A stretch of DNA of 33,914 nucleotides from Bacteroidales bacterium (GTDB lineage Bacteria > Bacteroidota > Bacteroidia > Bacteroidales > WCHB1-69), in assembly GCA_031272415.1 (NCBI GenBank), contig JAISTU010000127.1, positions 1-33,914 on the forward strand, read 5' to 3'. Each line of letters starts with the position of its first letter. Position 1 is the first letter of the stretch. Below, piece by piece: positions 1 through 9,570 of this stretch. The notes beneath the pieces were generated by a model. That model did not search any database, was not told the origin of the DNA, and saw nothing but the letters and a program-made list of their open reading frames with translations. The position numbers and the translations under genes were made by a program.

Positions 1-345
1 AATACCAAAAACCTCGTCCATCATCACCTTCACATAATGCCCGATTTTATAGTCAATATGCAGATAGATTGAGCCTCGTTCCGACAACAACTCTTTGATT
101 AACAACAATCTTTCGCGCAGAAATTCGATAAAATCCCTTCCCTGCAAGGTGTCGGTATATGCAATCTGCCCGTTTTTGGAATTGCTTATCGTAGTTGCCC
201 TGCCGTCGGTAATGGTAAAATTGCCGCCTGTGGCGTAGGGTGGGTCAATATAAACCAAATCAATCTTACCCCTTAAACCGTTGTTTAAAAGGCAATTCAA
301 TCCTGTGAGATTGTCGGCGTGGAGGAGGAGGTTATTATTTTGCAT
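1..345 (-). CDS. DNA adenine methyltransferase, N-terminal part (runs off left edge)
   Basis: Reverse-strand translation from ATG at 345: MQNNNLLLHADNLTGLNCLLNNGLRGKIDLVYIDPPYATGG...GRDFIEFLRERLLLIKELLSERGSIYLHIDYKIGHYVKVMMDEVFG. DPPY catalytic motif and SIYLHID context; frame open to the window edge. Not in the supplied ORF track because it is truncated. Confidence 0.88.
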   Translation of the reverse strand, partial: MQNNNLLLHADNLTGLNCLLNNGLRGKIDLVYIDPPYATGGNFTITDGRATTISNSKNGQIAYTDTLQGRDFIEFLRERLLLIKELLSERGSIYLHIDYKIGHYVKVMMDEVFGI

Positions 346-880
346 TTGTCTTTTCTTTTAACTTTTCTTCGATTTGTAAAAATCTCATTATTGGGGAAGA
401 CATTGCTTGCGTTGTTGCTCTCGCTTTTTCCCTTAATTCATCTATACATTGTAAAAATTTTTCATTGTATATCAACTCTATTGAAACTCCCTTTTTTTTC
501 GCTTCAATTCTTTTTTTAACATCCTCAATATCGTTCAATTGATTATGCACATTTTCTTTTTTAGGAATCCTAACAATTGGAGTCCATAACATAAAATGAT
601 GTTTATAATCCGGAAAAGTATTTTCCGTATATTTTATGTCCTTTTCAAATTTTGAAATCAACTTATCTACATTATTAGGTTTATTTCCTTTGGTATAATG
701 CAACCCAGTTTCTAAATGTATTGCGACCTCACAAACATATATTTCTTTTTCTATTGAATTGATACCAATTACATCAATTTCACCTTGTTTTTCTTTTGTT
801 TGTAAATTATACTCCACAAAATCACATTTTTTGACAGATTTCAAATATTCTCCTACCAAATGTTCTCCAGGATTTTCCAT
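335..880 (-). CDS. Putative PD-(D/E)XK-like restriction endonuclease/nuclease partnered with the methyltransferase
   Basis: 181 aa; GEIDVIGI...IYVCEVAIHLE resembles a PD-(D/E)XK core; 3' end overlaps the methyltransferase start by 11 nt (AAATGCAAAATAA). Confidence 0.55.
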   Translation of the reverse strand: MENPGEHLVGEYLKSVKKCDFVEYNLQTKEKQGEIDVIGINSIEKEIYVCEVAIHLETGLHYTKGNKPNNVDKLISKFEKDIKYTENTFPDYKHHFMLWTPIVRIPKKENVHNQLNDIEDVKKRIEAKKKGVSIELIYNEKFLQCIDELREKARATTQAMSSPIMRFLQIEEKLKEKTNAK

Positions 881-892
881 ATTTTTTATATT

Positions 893-1027
893 TTAAATTT
901 GATACAAATAATTTCTCAAAACCAAAGCGCTCGTAATATTGTAATTACGATACGTTTCGGCGAACAAATCGTCGAGATAGGAACGCTGGTTGGCGTATTC
1001 GATGCTGTATTGTGTCCATTTATTCAT
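893..1027 (-). pseudogene. 44-aa ORF, possible N-terminal remnant of a restriction endonuclease
   Basis: Reverse-strand reading MNKWTQYSIEYANQRSYLDDLFAETYRNYNITSALVLRNYLYQI*, 12 nt upstream of the 335..880 gene and in the same direction; preceded by a CAAAGATA (TATCTTTG) promoter at 1086-1093. Confidence 0.4.
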
Positions 1028-1240
1028 TTATTTATATATTTATATTTTTTTTGCTAAAAAAAACTACATTGTTTTTATACAAATGCAAAGATACACTTTT
1101 TTTTCAGTTGAGAGTTGAAAGGAGAAAGTTGAGTGTGAATTTTGGTTATAGGGGCAGGGCAAACCTTGCTCAAAACAGAAATCAAAGTCGAAACTTACTG
1201 TCAATTTTATAACAATTTTCTCCCAAAATGCAAAAAAAAA

Positions 1241-1284
1241 TCTACATTCTACACTCTCAATTTCTCATTTTTAATTTTTAATTG
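1241..1284. repeat. Heptamer array upstream of nusB
   Basis: Reverse complement parses as AATTAAA AATTAAA AATGAGA AATTGAG AGTGTAG AATGTAG A. Confidence 0.8.
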
Positions 1285-1295
1285 AAATTTTTGTG

Positions 1296-1303
1296 TATCT
1301 TTG
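1296..1303 (+). promoter_or_regulatory. Bacteroidetes -7 promoter element for nusB
   Basis: TATCTTTG (TAnnTTTG) 19 nt before the nusB ATG. Confidence 0.65.
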
Positions 1304-1321
1304 TAAAACAGAAAACAATAA

Positions 1322-2296
1322 ATGATAAGCAGAAGATTTATTCGGATTAAAGTAATGCAGGCGATTTACTCCCACCAAATGCGGAGTGATGAGTATCTGT
1401 TTGAGGGAAAAAAACGATTGCAGGCTTCTTTTGAGGACACTTATTCGCTGTTTGTGAAGATGTTGGGCATTTTTGGCGCAATGACTTTTCAAGCACAGCA
1501 GATTATTGATACCAATAAGCAAAAATTGTTGCCTACAAAAGAAGATTTGCAACCTAATTTAAAATTTGTTAATAATTTGTTTATTAAGAAATTAGAGCAT
1601 AACGAAGACTTGCAAAAAAAACTCCGTTCCAAAGGCATGGCGTGGAACAATGATTTGGATGTTTTGTTTGCTAAATCGGTGTATAAACAATTGACAAAAA
1701 CGCCGCTTTATCAAGACTATATGGCAAAATACGAATTAGCATATAATACGTTTAAAGATGATAAATCGTTTATTTTTAATGTAACAGAACAATTTTTTTT
1801 GGAAAATGAAGAAATTGCCGCTTATTTTGGTGAAAAAAAGATAAATTGGTATTTGGATTACAATGATGTTATTTTGTTGATACACAGGTATTTACAAGAA
1901 GTTCATAAAAACACCCCTGATAGTACTCCATTGCCAAATCTTTTCAAACCTGTGGAAGACGGACTGCTGGATGACAAACAATTTGCTTACGATTTATTTA
2001 TGCTCGCAATTGAAAATGATGCACAATTTCAGTCAATTATAGCAGATACCGTTCAGCATTGGGATGTTGAACGGTTGGCAACTTTGGACGTGATTTTGCT
2101 CAAAATGGCAATGTGTGAATTTTGTAAATTTCCCTCCGTCCCGATTAAGGTTACTTTTTTTGAATACCTCGAATTGTCAAAGTATTATTCCACTCCCAAA
2201 AGCAGAGGATTTATCAACGGAGTATTGGATAAAATATTGGAAAAATTGAAAGAAGAAGGAAAAATTAATAAAACAGGAAGAGGTTTAATAGAATGA
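1322..2296 (+). CDS. nusB: Transcription antitermination factor NusB
   Basis: MISRRFIRIKVMQAIYSHQ start and DTVQHWDVERLATLDVILLKMAMCEF...ITFFEYLELSKYYSTPKSRGFINGVLDKI, typical of the long Bacteroidetes NusB. Confidence 0.93.
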   Translation: MISRRFIRIKVMQAIYSHQMRSDEYLFEGKKRLQASFEDTYSLFVKMLGIFGAMTFQAQQIIDTNKQKLLPTKEDLQPNLKFVNNLFIKKLEHNEDLQKKLRSKGMAWNNDLDVLFAKSVYKQLTKTPLYQDYMAKYELAYNTFKDDKSFIFNVTEQFFLENEEIAAYFGEKKINWYLDYNDVILLIHRYLQEVHKNTPDSTPLPNLFKPVEDGLLDDKQFAYDLFMLAIENDAQFQSIIADTVQHWDVERLATLDVILLKMAMCEFCKFPSVPIKVTFFEYLELSKYYSTPKSRGFINGVLDKILEKLKEEGKINKTGRGLIE

Positions 2297-3690
2297 AACA
2301 TAATAAATTGATTATCAGAATATTATTAGTAAGTTGGGCATTTTTTGCGACTGTATTTTTAACAAGTTTATCTTCTTTGCAATCTCAAAATTTGTATGCT
2401 TTAGATACAGTAATAATCAATCAATTAAATAGATTACCATTTGACATTTCTTTTCCTTACGATTTAAAGACACAAAACAAAATTCATGCACTTATTACCA
2501 CAGAAAGTTATACCACACAACAAGCATTAGGTAATTTTTTGGAGTGTGAAACTTTTTTGAACAATAGTTTGCAAAAGGAAGATATTCCTCTCATTTTCAA
2601 GTATTTACCACTTGCATTAAGCAATATGCAGTACCGCAAAATCGGAACTTATACACGGGCAGGCGCCTGGCAATTGCCTTTTTTGACGGCGTTGCGGTAT
2701 GGATTAAAAATTGACTCGGCAATAGACCAACGCTTTGATTTTAAGGAATCTACGCATGCTGCAACAGCCTATCTTCAACAATTATCAATTCAGTATGATA
2801 ATGTATGGGAAATTATTGTTGCTTTTGCCAACTCGCCCGCCATATTGAACAATGGACGTTTGTTGGCTGAAAATTCACCCTCCGCCTCCAATGCAGGAAA
2901 CATAGAAATGCCTAATAATGAAATAATTACAGATTTTATTGCATGGGTTTATGTGGCAAATTATTACAAAAATAATCACATTCAACCGCTTGTGCCTGAT
3001 ATAAATGACAAATTTCAAACGGAATCGCAAACCGTACTTATCACAGGCAAAGAACTCAAAGAGGGTGAAAAAACTGCCAAACCAATTCCACAAGACACTG
3101 TTAATGAGATAGTTATAGATACGCCACCGGAAGAAAACATAGATTCTACCGACATCGTTTCTACTCCAATATCTGTTACTCCAATAGAAACTCCTATTGC
3201 CGTTTCTACGCCTCCTGCATCTCAAAAAATAGAAATTCCCGTTACAACACCGCCTCCTGCCAAACCTATTGTAAAAGAGGCAAAAGACGGCTATTATATT
3301 GTGCAAAAAGGCGATTATTTGGGGAAAATTGCCACTCAATTCAATACAACTGTTGAGCAATTGAAAATTTGGAACCAATTAAAAGATGATAAAATTTATG
3401 AAGACCAAAAATTGATTGTCAAAAAAAATGCTGCAGCCGCAACTCCCTCTGTATCAACACGTTCTACTGCTGTTACTCCTACCGCAGCACAGCCCCCAAA
3501 AAAGACAACTCCTTCTGTTTCCCAACCACTCAAAACTCCCTCAGCCACAATTATTTACATTGTTCAAAGCGGCGATAATTTAACAAAAATTGCCAAATTG
3601 TACAACGTTACCGTCAACAGTATCATGCAATGCAATGGTATGCAAGATGATAAAATACAAATTGACCAAAAATTAAAAATTTGTAAGTGA
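2293..3690 (+). CDS. LysM protein with a degenerate MltD/SLT-like transglycosylase domain
   Basis: Two C-terminal LysM repeats (YYIVQKGDYLGKIATQFN..., IYIVQSGDNLTKIAKLYN...); N-terminal TYTRAGAWQLPFLTALRYGLKID resembles the MltD fold. Start overlaps the nusB stop (ATGA). Confidence 0.82.
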   Translation: MKHNKLIIRILLVSWAFFATVFLTSLSSLQSQNLYALDTVIINQLNRLPFDISFPYDLKTQNKIHALITTESYTTQQALGNFLECETFLNNSLQKEDIPLIFKYLPLALSNMQYRKIGTYTRAGAWQLPFLTALRYGLKIDSAIDQRFDFKESTHAATAYLQQLSIQYDNVWEIIVAFANSPAILNNGRLLAENSPSASNAGNIEMPNNEIITDFIAWVYVANYYKNNHIQPLVPDINDKFQTESQTVLITGKELKEGEKTAKPIPQDTVNEIVIDTPPEENIDSTDIVSTPISVTPIETPIAVSTPPASQKIEIPVTTPPPAKPIVKEAKDGYYIVQKGDYLGKIATQFNTTVEQLKIWNQLKDDKIYEDQKLIVKKNAAAATPSVSTRSTAVTPTAAQPPKKTTPSVSQPLKTPSATIIYIVQSGDNLTKIAKLYNVTVNSIMQCNGMQDDKIQIDQKLKICK

Positions 3691-3738
3691 TTTTTATCTG
3701 ATTTTAGAACATTTTTATTCCAAAATGCAAAAAAAAAT

Positions 3739-3797
3739 CTACACTCTACACTCTGCACTCTACACTCTGAAAAAAAAGTTTTTAATTTTTAATTGAT
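3739..3797. repeat. Heptamer array upstream of rpoN
   Basis: Reverse complement: AATTAAA AATTAAA [14 nt] AGTGTAG AGTGCAG AGTGTAG AGTGTAG A. Confidence 0.8.
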
Positions 3798-3806
3798 AAA
3801 ATTGTG

Positions 3807-3814
3807 TATCTTTG
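3807..3814 (+). promoter_or_regulatory. Bacteroidetes -7 promoter element for rpoN
   Basis: TATCTTTG 22 nt before ATG 3836, in the same TTGTGTATCTTTGTA context as nusB. Confidence 0.65.
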
Positions 3815-3835
3815 TATTTTTTTAATCAAATTGAG

Positions 3836-5389
3836 ATGAAACAAAACAGTATATCGCAAACGCAGGATACAGAATTGTTGTTGCAGATGCAGCAAAAGAT
3901 TATGCCTCAGCATCTTTTGTTGATGAAGTTGCTGCAAGTACCCGCAGCCTCTTTGGAAGAGCGTATTGATGAAGAGTTGGAGGAAAATCCGGCACTTGAA
4001 ATAGCAACAGAGGACGAAAATGCTGATGATTTATCGGAAAATACTGATTTTCAAGTAAATGAGAACGCCGAAGAGTCGCCATCCGAATATGAACAAGGCG
4101 ATATTGCAGAAGAGACAGGCACTAATTCTGATTTGTCGCTTGAAGATTATTTGCCTGATGATTTCTCCCAAGAGACAGATTATGCACCTTATGCAGGGGG
4201 GAACGATAGAGAAGAAAAAAACTACCAATATGAACGCTATCTTTCTCATTCTGAATCTGTTCAGGATATTTTGGTGAGACAATTAGACCTGTTGGATTTG
4301 TCAAAAGAAGACCGAGATTTATCTTATTTTTTGATTGGAAATATTGACACAAACGGCTATCTTACTCGTGCGTTGTCCGATATTGTGAATGATTTGCTTT
4401 TTACGTCCAATATTTCGACAACGGTTGAGCATTTGGAGTATCTTTTGACGCATGTTGTGCAACAATTAGACCCGCCCGGTGTAGGGGCAAGAAATTTGCA
4501 GGAAAGTTTGCTCATCCAATTGCACCGACTTGAAAAAGGGAAAAATGATAAACTTAATAACTTGGCAATCAACATTATACAAAATGCTTTTGATGATTTT
4601 ATATCTCATTTTTATCAAAAAGTAAGCAAAAAAACAGATTGTACAGAGGCTCAAATTGAGGAGGTAAAACAGTACCTTTCGGCTTTAAATCCAAAACCGT
4701 TTATGGGATTGGATGATGCTGAAAATGCGTATATTACACCCGATTTTATTGTAACTTATAACCAAAAAACGGACACTTTGGAGTGCAGTTTGCCGATGGA
4801 AAATTTGCCTCCTTTGCGAGTGGGACTGCAATATAAAAAAATGTATGGAAATTTGCATAACAACCAAATGTTGAGCCCAAAAGATAAAAAAGCAGCCATT
4901 GAATTTGTCCGTCAAAAATTGAATGCTGCCAAATGGTTTATAGATGCACTTTCCCAGCGAAATCAGACGCTTTTCAATGTAATTTCGGCTATTGCTAATC
5001 ATCAACGTGATTTTTTCTTAACAGGGGAAGAAGATAGAATTAAACCATTGATTTACAAAGATATAGCAACAGAAATTAAAGTAGATATTTCCACCATTTC
5101 GCGAGCCACACGACATAAATATGTATTGACCGATTATGGTGTATATCCTTTGAAATTCTTTTTTACGGAAGCCGTTGGAGCAGAGGAAGGTAGCGAATTG
5201 ACGGCTTACGAAATCAAAAAACATCTTACGGAAATTATTGCCCAAGAAGACCCCAAAAAGCCTCTCAATGACATTGAAATTTGCGAAAAATTAAAAGAAA
5301 GAGGCTGCAATATTGCCCGCAGGACGGTCGCAAAATACAGAGAACGACTGCATATTCCTACTGCAAGATACCGTACAAATAATTCATAA
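3836..5389 (+). CDS. rpoN: RNA polymerase sigma-54 factor RpoN
   Basis: Glutamine-rich N-terminus, QQLDPPGVGARNLQESLLIQL, IATEIKVDISTISRATRHKYV, C-terminal RPIx-like box ARRTVAKYRERLHIPTARYR. The listed start at 3812 (TTG) lies inside the likely -7 box; ATG at 3836 preferred. Confidence 0.95.
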   Translation: MKQNSISQTQDTELLLQMQQKIMPQHLLLMKLLQVPAASLEERIDEELEENPALEIATEDENADDLSENTDFQVNENAEESPSEYEQGDIAEETGTNSDLSLEDYLPDDFSQETDYAPYAGGNDREEKNYQYERYLSHSESVQDILVRQLDLLDLSKEDRDLSYFLIGNIDTNGYLTRALSDIVNDLLFTSNISTTVEHLEYLLTHVVQQLDPPGVGARNLQESLLIQLHRLEKGKNDKLNNLAINIIQNAFDDFISHFYQKVSKKTDCTEAQIEEVKQYLSALNPKPFMGLDDAENAYITPDFIVTYNQKTDTLECSLPMENLPPLRVGLQYKKMYGNLHNNQMLSPKDKKAAIEFVRQKLNAAKWFIDALSQRNQTLFNVISAIANHQRDFFLTGEEDRIKPLIYKDIATEIKVDISTISRATRHKYVLTDYGVYPLKFFFTEAVGAEEGSELTAYEIKKHLTEIIAQEDPKKPLNDIEICEKLKERGCNIARRTVAKYRERLHIPTARYRTNNS

Positions 5390-5394
5390 TCAAT

Positions 5395-5829
5395 ATGTTA
5401 GACGATAATTATTTTATGAGATTAGCCCTTTTGGAGGCACAAAAAGCGATGCAAGCGAAGGAAATTCCTATCGGCTGTGTGATTGTTGCCAATGAAATTG
5501 TGATTGCTAAGGCACACAATTTAACCGAAACAATGTGCGATGTTACTGCTCATGCCGAAATGCAGGCTATCAACGCCGCTGCCGACAGTTTGGGGGCTAA
5601 ATACTTGAATGATTGCACTTTATATGTAACATTAGAGCCTTGTGTAATGTGTGTGGGGGCTACATTTTGGGCAAAATTAGGCAAAATTGTTTTTGGAGCA
5701 AAAGATGTAAAACAAAAAAATAATGAAGAAAAATTAAAATTCTTACATCCTCATACTCAATGGATTGGAGGTGTTTTGGAGAAAGAATGTCAGCAAATTT
5801 TACAACAATTTTTTGAAAAGAAAAGATAA
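5395..5829 (+). CDS. tadA: tRNA-specific adenosine deaminase
   Basis: HAEMQAI and EPCVMCVGA zinc-deaminase motifs, 144 aa. Confidence 0.92.
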   Translation: MLDDNYFMRLALLEAQKAMQAKEIPIGCVIVANEIVIAKAHNLTETMCDVTAHAEMQAINAAADSLGAKYLNDCTLYVTLEPCVMCVGATFWAKLGKIVFGAKDVKQKNNEEKLKFLHPHTQWIGGVLEKECQQILQQFFEKKR

Positions 5830-5864
5830 ACACAATAATTTAAAAAAAATAACGTTATTCATTT

Positions 5865-8420
5865 ATGCAACAGCGATGTTTAGTAGTATTTATTTTGATG
5901 TCTTTGGCTTTTTCGGGTTTTGCAACTCACGAAAGAGCGGGGGAGATTACGTACAGACACATTTCAGGTCGAACGTACGAATTTACTATTACTACTTATG
6001 TATATACTGCCAGTCCTGCAAAACGTGAATACTTGGACATTGATTGGGGAGACGGCTCATCAAAAGAAACCGTTCCCCGCATATCAGAGACCTTTATTAC
6101 TAACGACATTACACGCAACATTTATATAGCAACACATACATTTAACAGCAATGGAACTTACACAGTATCAATGGAAGACCCCAATCGCAATGCAGACATT
6201 ATCAACATTCCTCGTTCTATTGAGGTGCCTTTTTATATTGAAACGGTTATTGTTATCAATGCTACATTTGGGGGCAATAGTTCGCCTGTTTTGACCAATC
6301 CGCCGGTAGATAATGGCTGTGTAGGGGCTATTTTTTATCACAATCCGGCGGCAGTGGATGCGGAAGGTGATAGTTTGGTGTATTCATTGATAAATTGCAA
6401 AGGCATTGATGGTGTGGATATTCCGGGTTATACATTGCCACTCGCCAATTCGATAACGATAGACCGTAACAGTGGTGATTTTGTGTGGGATGCACCCCGC
6501 GCACAAGGAGAATATAATATTGCTATTTTGATTGAAGAATATCGATCAGGAATTAAAATTGGGTCAATTATCAGGGATATGCAAATAAATATTGCAAGTT
6601 GTGATAATCAGCCTCCGTTGCTTGATTTACAGGTAGATACATGTATTACTGCCGGCGATAGTATTGCTTTTACGGTTACCGCACGCGATGATACGGCTCA
6701 ATTGATAACCCTTACCGCCAAGGGAGACGTGCTTTCGTGTCAATCGCCTGCCAAATTTCCCTCATCTACAACAGCAAAAGGGCAAGTCAGTGGCTTATTT
6801 TCATGGCAAACCAATTGCTCTCACATTCGCAAACAGCCTTACCATTTGACACTCAAAGCGGAAGATAATGGCTTTCCTGTACACTTATCTATTGTTAAAA
6901 CATTTAGTATCAAAGTATTAGCACCGCCTGTTGAAAATGTATTGGCAACTCCTTTGGGCAATTCTATTACAGTTACTTGGGATACCGCCATTTGCCTTGA
7001 CAATGCCAAAGGCTACAAAATATATCGCAGAGAAGACAGTTCGGGTTATATTTTGGAAAATTGTATCACCGGCGTGCCTCCCCAAACAGGCTACCAAATG
7101 ATTGGTATTGTGAGCATTGCAACTCACTCATTTACAGACAATAACAGTGGAAAAGGATTGCGACATGGGGTCAATTATTGCTATGTGGTGATAGTCTATT
7201 ACGGGGACGGCTCGGAAAGTTATATGTCAAATGAAGCCTGCACGGTACTTAAAAATGAAATTCCGATGATAACAAAAGTGAGCATTGACAAAACCGACCC
7301 TTTGACAGGTGTCGTTCAAACAGCATGGGAAGCACCAACAGATTTGGATTCTACACAATATCCGCCACCCTATCAATACCAAATTGAGCGGAGCATTAAC
7401 GACTCTTTGCATTTTTCAACTATCGCTGTTTTAGGTGGAAATGCGCGGCAATATATTGATAGTCTGCAAAATACGCAAGATAACATTTTCTATTATCGTG
7501 TTAATTTGCGGCTTTTGGCGGATACGTCTGTCGCCTTGTATTCCGATGCAGCCTCTTCTCCTTTTTTACAAATAGAAAGTTCTGATTGTCAATTGATTAT
7601 GAATTGGAAAGTGGAAACAATTTGGAAAAATTATCAATACATTATTTACAGATACAACCCGCTTACCTCACTTTATGATTCTATTGGGAGCACTGAAAAT
7701 CAAGAGTTTATAGATACAGGTTTGACCAATGGTGTCAATTATTGTTACTATATCAAAACGGTTGGCGAATATGGAGATACTTCTTTGCCACATCCGCTGC
7801 TCAATTTATCACAAATAGTTTGCCAAACACCCATTGACAATATGCCTCCTTGTCCGCCACAGTTGAGTGGAGATGGAAATTGTTCACAAGTTGCGTTAAA
7901 GTGGTCATACTCAATCGATTGCAGACAAGCGGATATTGACAAAGTATATATTTGGTATAAACCTGAATATAAAGGTGAATATACTTTGATTGACAGTGTA
8001 AAATATCCGACAGATAACTACTTGTCTATCAATGATTTAATGGTTGTAGGTTGTTTTAAAATTATTGCCATTGATACTAACGGAAATATAGGGCAAAGCA
8101 GTGAAGAGTTGTGCTTTGAGCCGGATTGCAATCATTATCGATTGCCTAATGTATTTACGCCAAACGGAGACGGCATCAATGATTTGTTTGAACCGTTTCC
8201 TTACACAAATATAGAACAAATAGAAATCAATATCTATAACCGTTGGGGTGAAAAAATGTTTTACACACAAAATCCTGATATTCAATGGGATGGAGTAAAT
8301 ATGATGACACATCAGCCGTGTTCTGATGGTGTTTATTTTTACGTTTGTGCAGTAGAAGAAAAAACACTTAACGGATTGAAAAAGAAATATTTAACAGGTT
8401 CGATAACCATTTTAAGATAA
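5865..8420 (+). CDS. Secreted multidomain protein with type IX secretion type B (gliding-motility-associated C-terminal) sorting domain
   Basis: Signal peptide, Fn3-like stretches, C-terminus LPNVFTPNGDGINDLFEPF...INIYNRWGEKMFYT...WDGVN...DGVYFYVC...LTGSITILR. Confidence 0.92.
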   Translation: MQQRCLVVFILMSLAFSGFATHERAGEITYRHISGRTYEFTITTYVYTASPAKREYLDIDWGDGSSKETVPRISETFITNDITRNIYIATHTFNSNGTYTVSMEDPNRNADIINIPRSIEVPFYIETVIVINATFGGNSSPVLTNPPVDNGCVGAIFYHNPAAVDAEGDSLVYSLINCKGIDGVDIPGYTLPLANSITIDRNSGDFVWDAPRAQGEYNIAILIEEYRSGIKIGSIIRDMQINIASCDNQPPLLDLQVDTCITAGDSIAFTVTARDDTAQLITLTAKGDVLSCQSPAKFPSSTTAKGQVSGLFSWQTNCSHIRKQPYHLTLKAEDNGFPVHLSIVKTFSIKVLAPPVENVLATPLGNSITVTWDTAICLDNAKGYKIYRREDSSGYILENCITGVPPQTGYQMIGIVSIATHSFTDNNSGKGLRHGVNYCYVVIVYYGDGSESYMSNEACTVLKNEIPMITKVSIDKTDPLTGVVQTAWEAPTDLDSTQYPPPYQYQIERSINDSLHFSTIAVLGGNARQYIDSLQNTQDNIFYYRVNLRLLADTSVALYSDAASSPFLQIESSDCQLIMNWKVETIWKNYQYIIYRYNPLTSLYDSIGSTENQEFIDTGLTNGVNYCYYIKTVGEYGDTSLPHPLLNLSQIVCQTPIDNMPPCPPQLSGDGNCSQVALKWSYSIDCRQADIDKVYIWYKPEYKGEYTLIDSVKYPTDNYLSINDLMVVGCFKIIAIDTNGNIGQSSEELCFEPDCNHYRLPNVFTPNGDGINDLFEPFPYTNIEQIEINIYNRWGEKMFYTQNPDIQWDGVNMMTHQPCSDGVYFYVCAVEEKTLNGLKKKYLTGSITILR

Positions 8421-8426
8421 AATTTT

Positions 8427-9041
8427 ATGTTTACAGGAATAGTAGAAAAAACAGGTAAAGTTGTAGAAATTATACACGAAAAAACAAATGTCCATTTTGT
8501 GATTGAAGTTGATTTTGCTAACGAACTCAAAATTGACCAAAGTATGAGTCATGACGGCTGTTGTTTGACCATTGTAAAAGTGGATTATGCTAAAAATCAA
8601 TACGTTGTAACAGCAATGGATGAAACATTACTCAAAACCAATCTGCGGACTTGGCAAGTCGGCTATGAGGTCAATTTGGAGCGTAGTATGCGATTAGACG
8701 GACGTTTTGATGGGCATATTGTGCAGGGACATGTAGACCAAACAGCCGTTTGCAAAAAAGTTACAGATGAAAATGGTAGTTGGAGATATTACTTTGATTA
8801 TGAGCCACTTAAAGGGAACATAACAGTCCCCAAAGGCTCCATTTCTGTCAATGGAGTCAGTTTGACGGTTGTTGATTCCGAAGAAGGAAAATTTTCAGTT
8901 GCCATTATTCCTTATACTCAGGAGGTTACAAATTTTCACAATTTTAAAGTCGGCACCATTGTCAATATAGAATTTGATGTTTTTGGCAAATATGTAGCCC
9001 GCTTATTGCAAGAATATCTTGGGGAAAAGAAGGGGCTATAG
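8427..9041 (+). CDS. ribE: Riboflavin synthase alpha chain
   Basis: MFTGIVEKTGKV start and internally duplicated lumazine-binding pattern (DGCCLTIV / NGVSLTVV, GHIVQGHVD). Confidence 0.95.
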   Translation: MFTGIVEKTGKVVEIIHEKTNVHFVIEVDFANELKIDQSMSHDGCCLTIVKVDYAKNQYVVTAMDETLLKTNLRTWQVGYEVNLERSMRLDGRFDGHIVQGHVDQTAVCKKVTDENGSWRYYFDYEPLKGNITVPKGSISVNGVSLTVVDSEEGKFSVAIIPYTQEVTNFHNFKVGTIVNIEFDVFGKYVARLLQEYLGEKKGL

Positions 9042-9144
9042 GAAGTACAAATTTTAGAACGTTTTGGTGCAAAAATGCAAAAAACGTAAGGAAATTCTCA
9101 ATTTTCCATTCTCCATTCTTCATTAAAAAAGGTTTTTAATTGTA

Positions 9145-9567
9145 TCAATCGTATACTCTTATTTTGTCGTCGCTTTCTATACGGACGTTGTAACTTCTTA
9201 ACGGTTGAGTGGCTTTACAGTTAGCACCTTGTGGATAGCCATTGAGAATGTTGTACGTTGAGCCACATTGTTCGCACAGCAATTGAAAAGTATTTTGAGG
9301 GTCTACAATAACGTAACCGTTGCTTTCCCAGTCGAATGCACAGGCACGGTCGTAGGCAACAAAAGTATTCATATCAACATGATAAACAATAAATCCTTGT
9401 ATGCCTCCGGTAAAATATTCGTAACCGCCCACCATAATAAGGCGATTGGTGTTTATATCAACAATAAAATTAGTTTTTACACGTGGCACAGGTGTATCTG
9501 TTTGGCAACGGCATAAAAAGATAATTGCCAATATATAAATTATTTTTAATTGATTGATTCTGAACAT
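9145..9567 (-). CDS. Putative lipoprotein with a Rieske-like C-rich fold
   Basis: Signal/lipobox-like FLCRCQ; FVAYDRACAFD...LLCEQCGSTYNILNGYPQGANCKATQPLRSYNV resembles a Rieske-type domain with noncanonical ligands. Confidence 0.6.
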   Translation of the reverse strand: MFRINQLKIIYILAIIFLCRCQTDTPVPRVKTNFIVDINTNRLIMVGGYEYFTGGIQGFIVYHVDMNTFVAYDRACAFDWESNGYVIVDPQNTFQLLCEQCGSTYNILNGYPQGANCKATQPLRSYNVRIESDDKIRVYD

Positions 9568-9570
9568 ATT

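Noticed and set aside
2875-3378. 167-aa minus-strand ORF
   Set aside because: Lies wholly antisense to the LysM gene with biased Arg/Phe/Asn composition; no recognisable domain.
3812-3835. TTG start for rpoN given in the ORF track
   Set aside because: Lies within TATCTTTG, the probable -7 box, so it would not be transcribed; ATG 3836 fits known RpoN N-termini.
9042-9144. Promoter or small RNA in the ribE / Rieske-like intergenic gap
   Set aside because: Genes are convergent and the gap is explained by the AGAAC block and heptamer repeats; no clear TAnnTTTG with a downstream gene.
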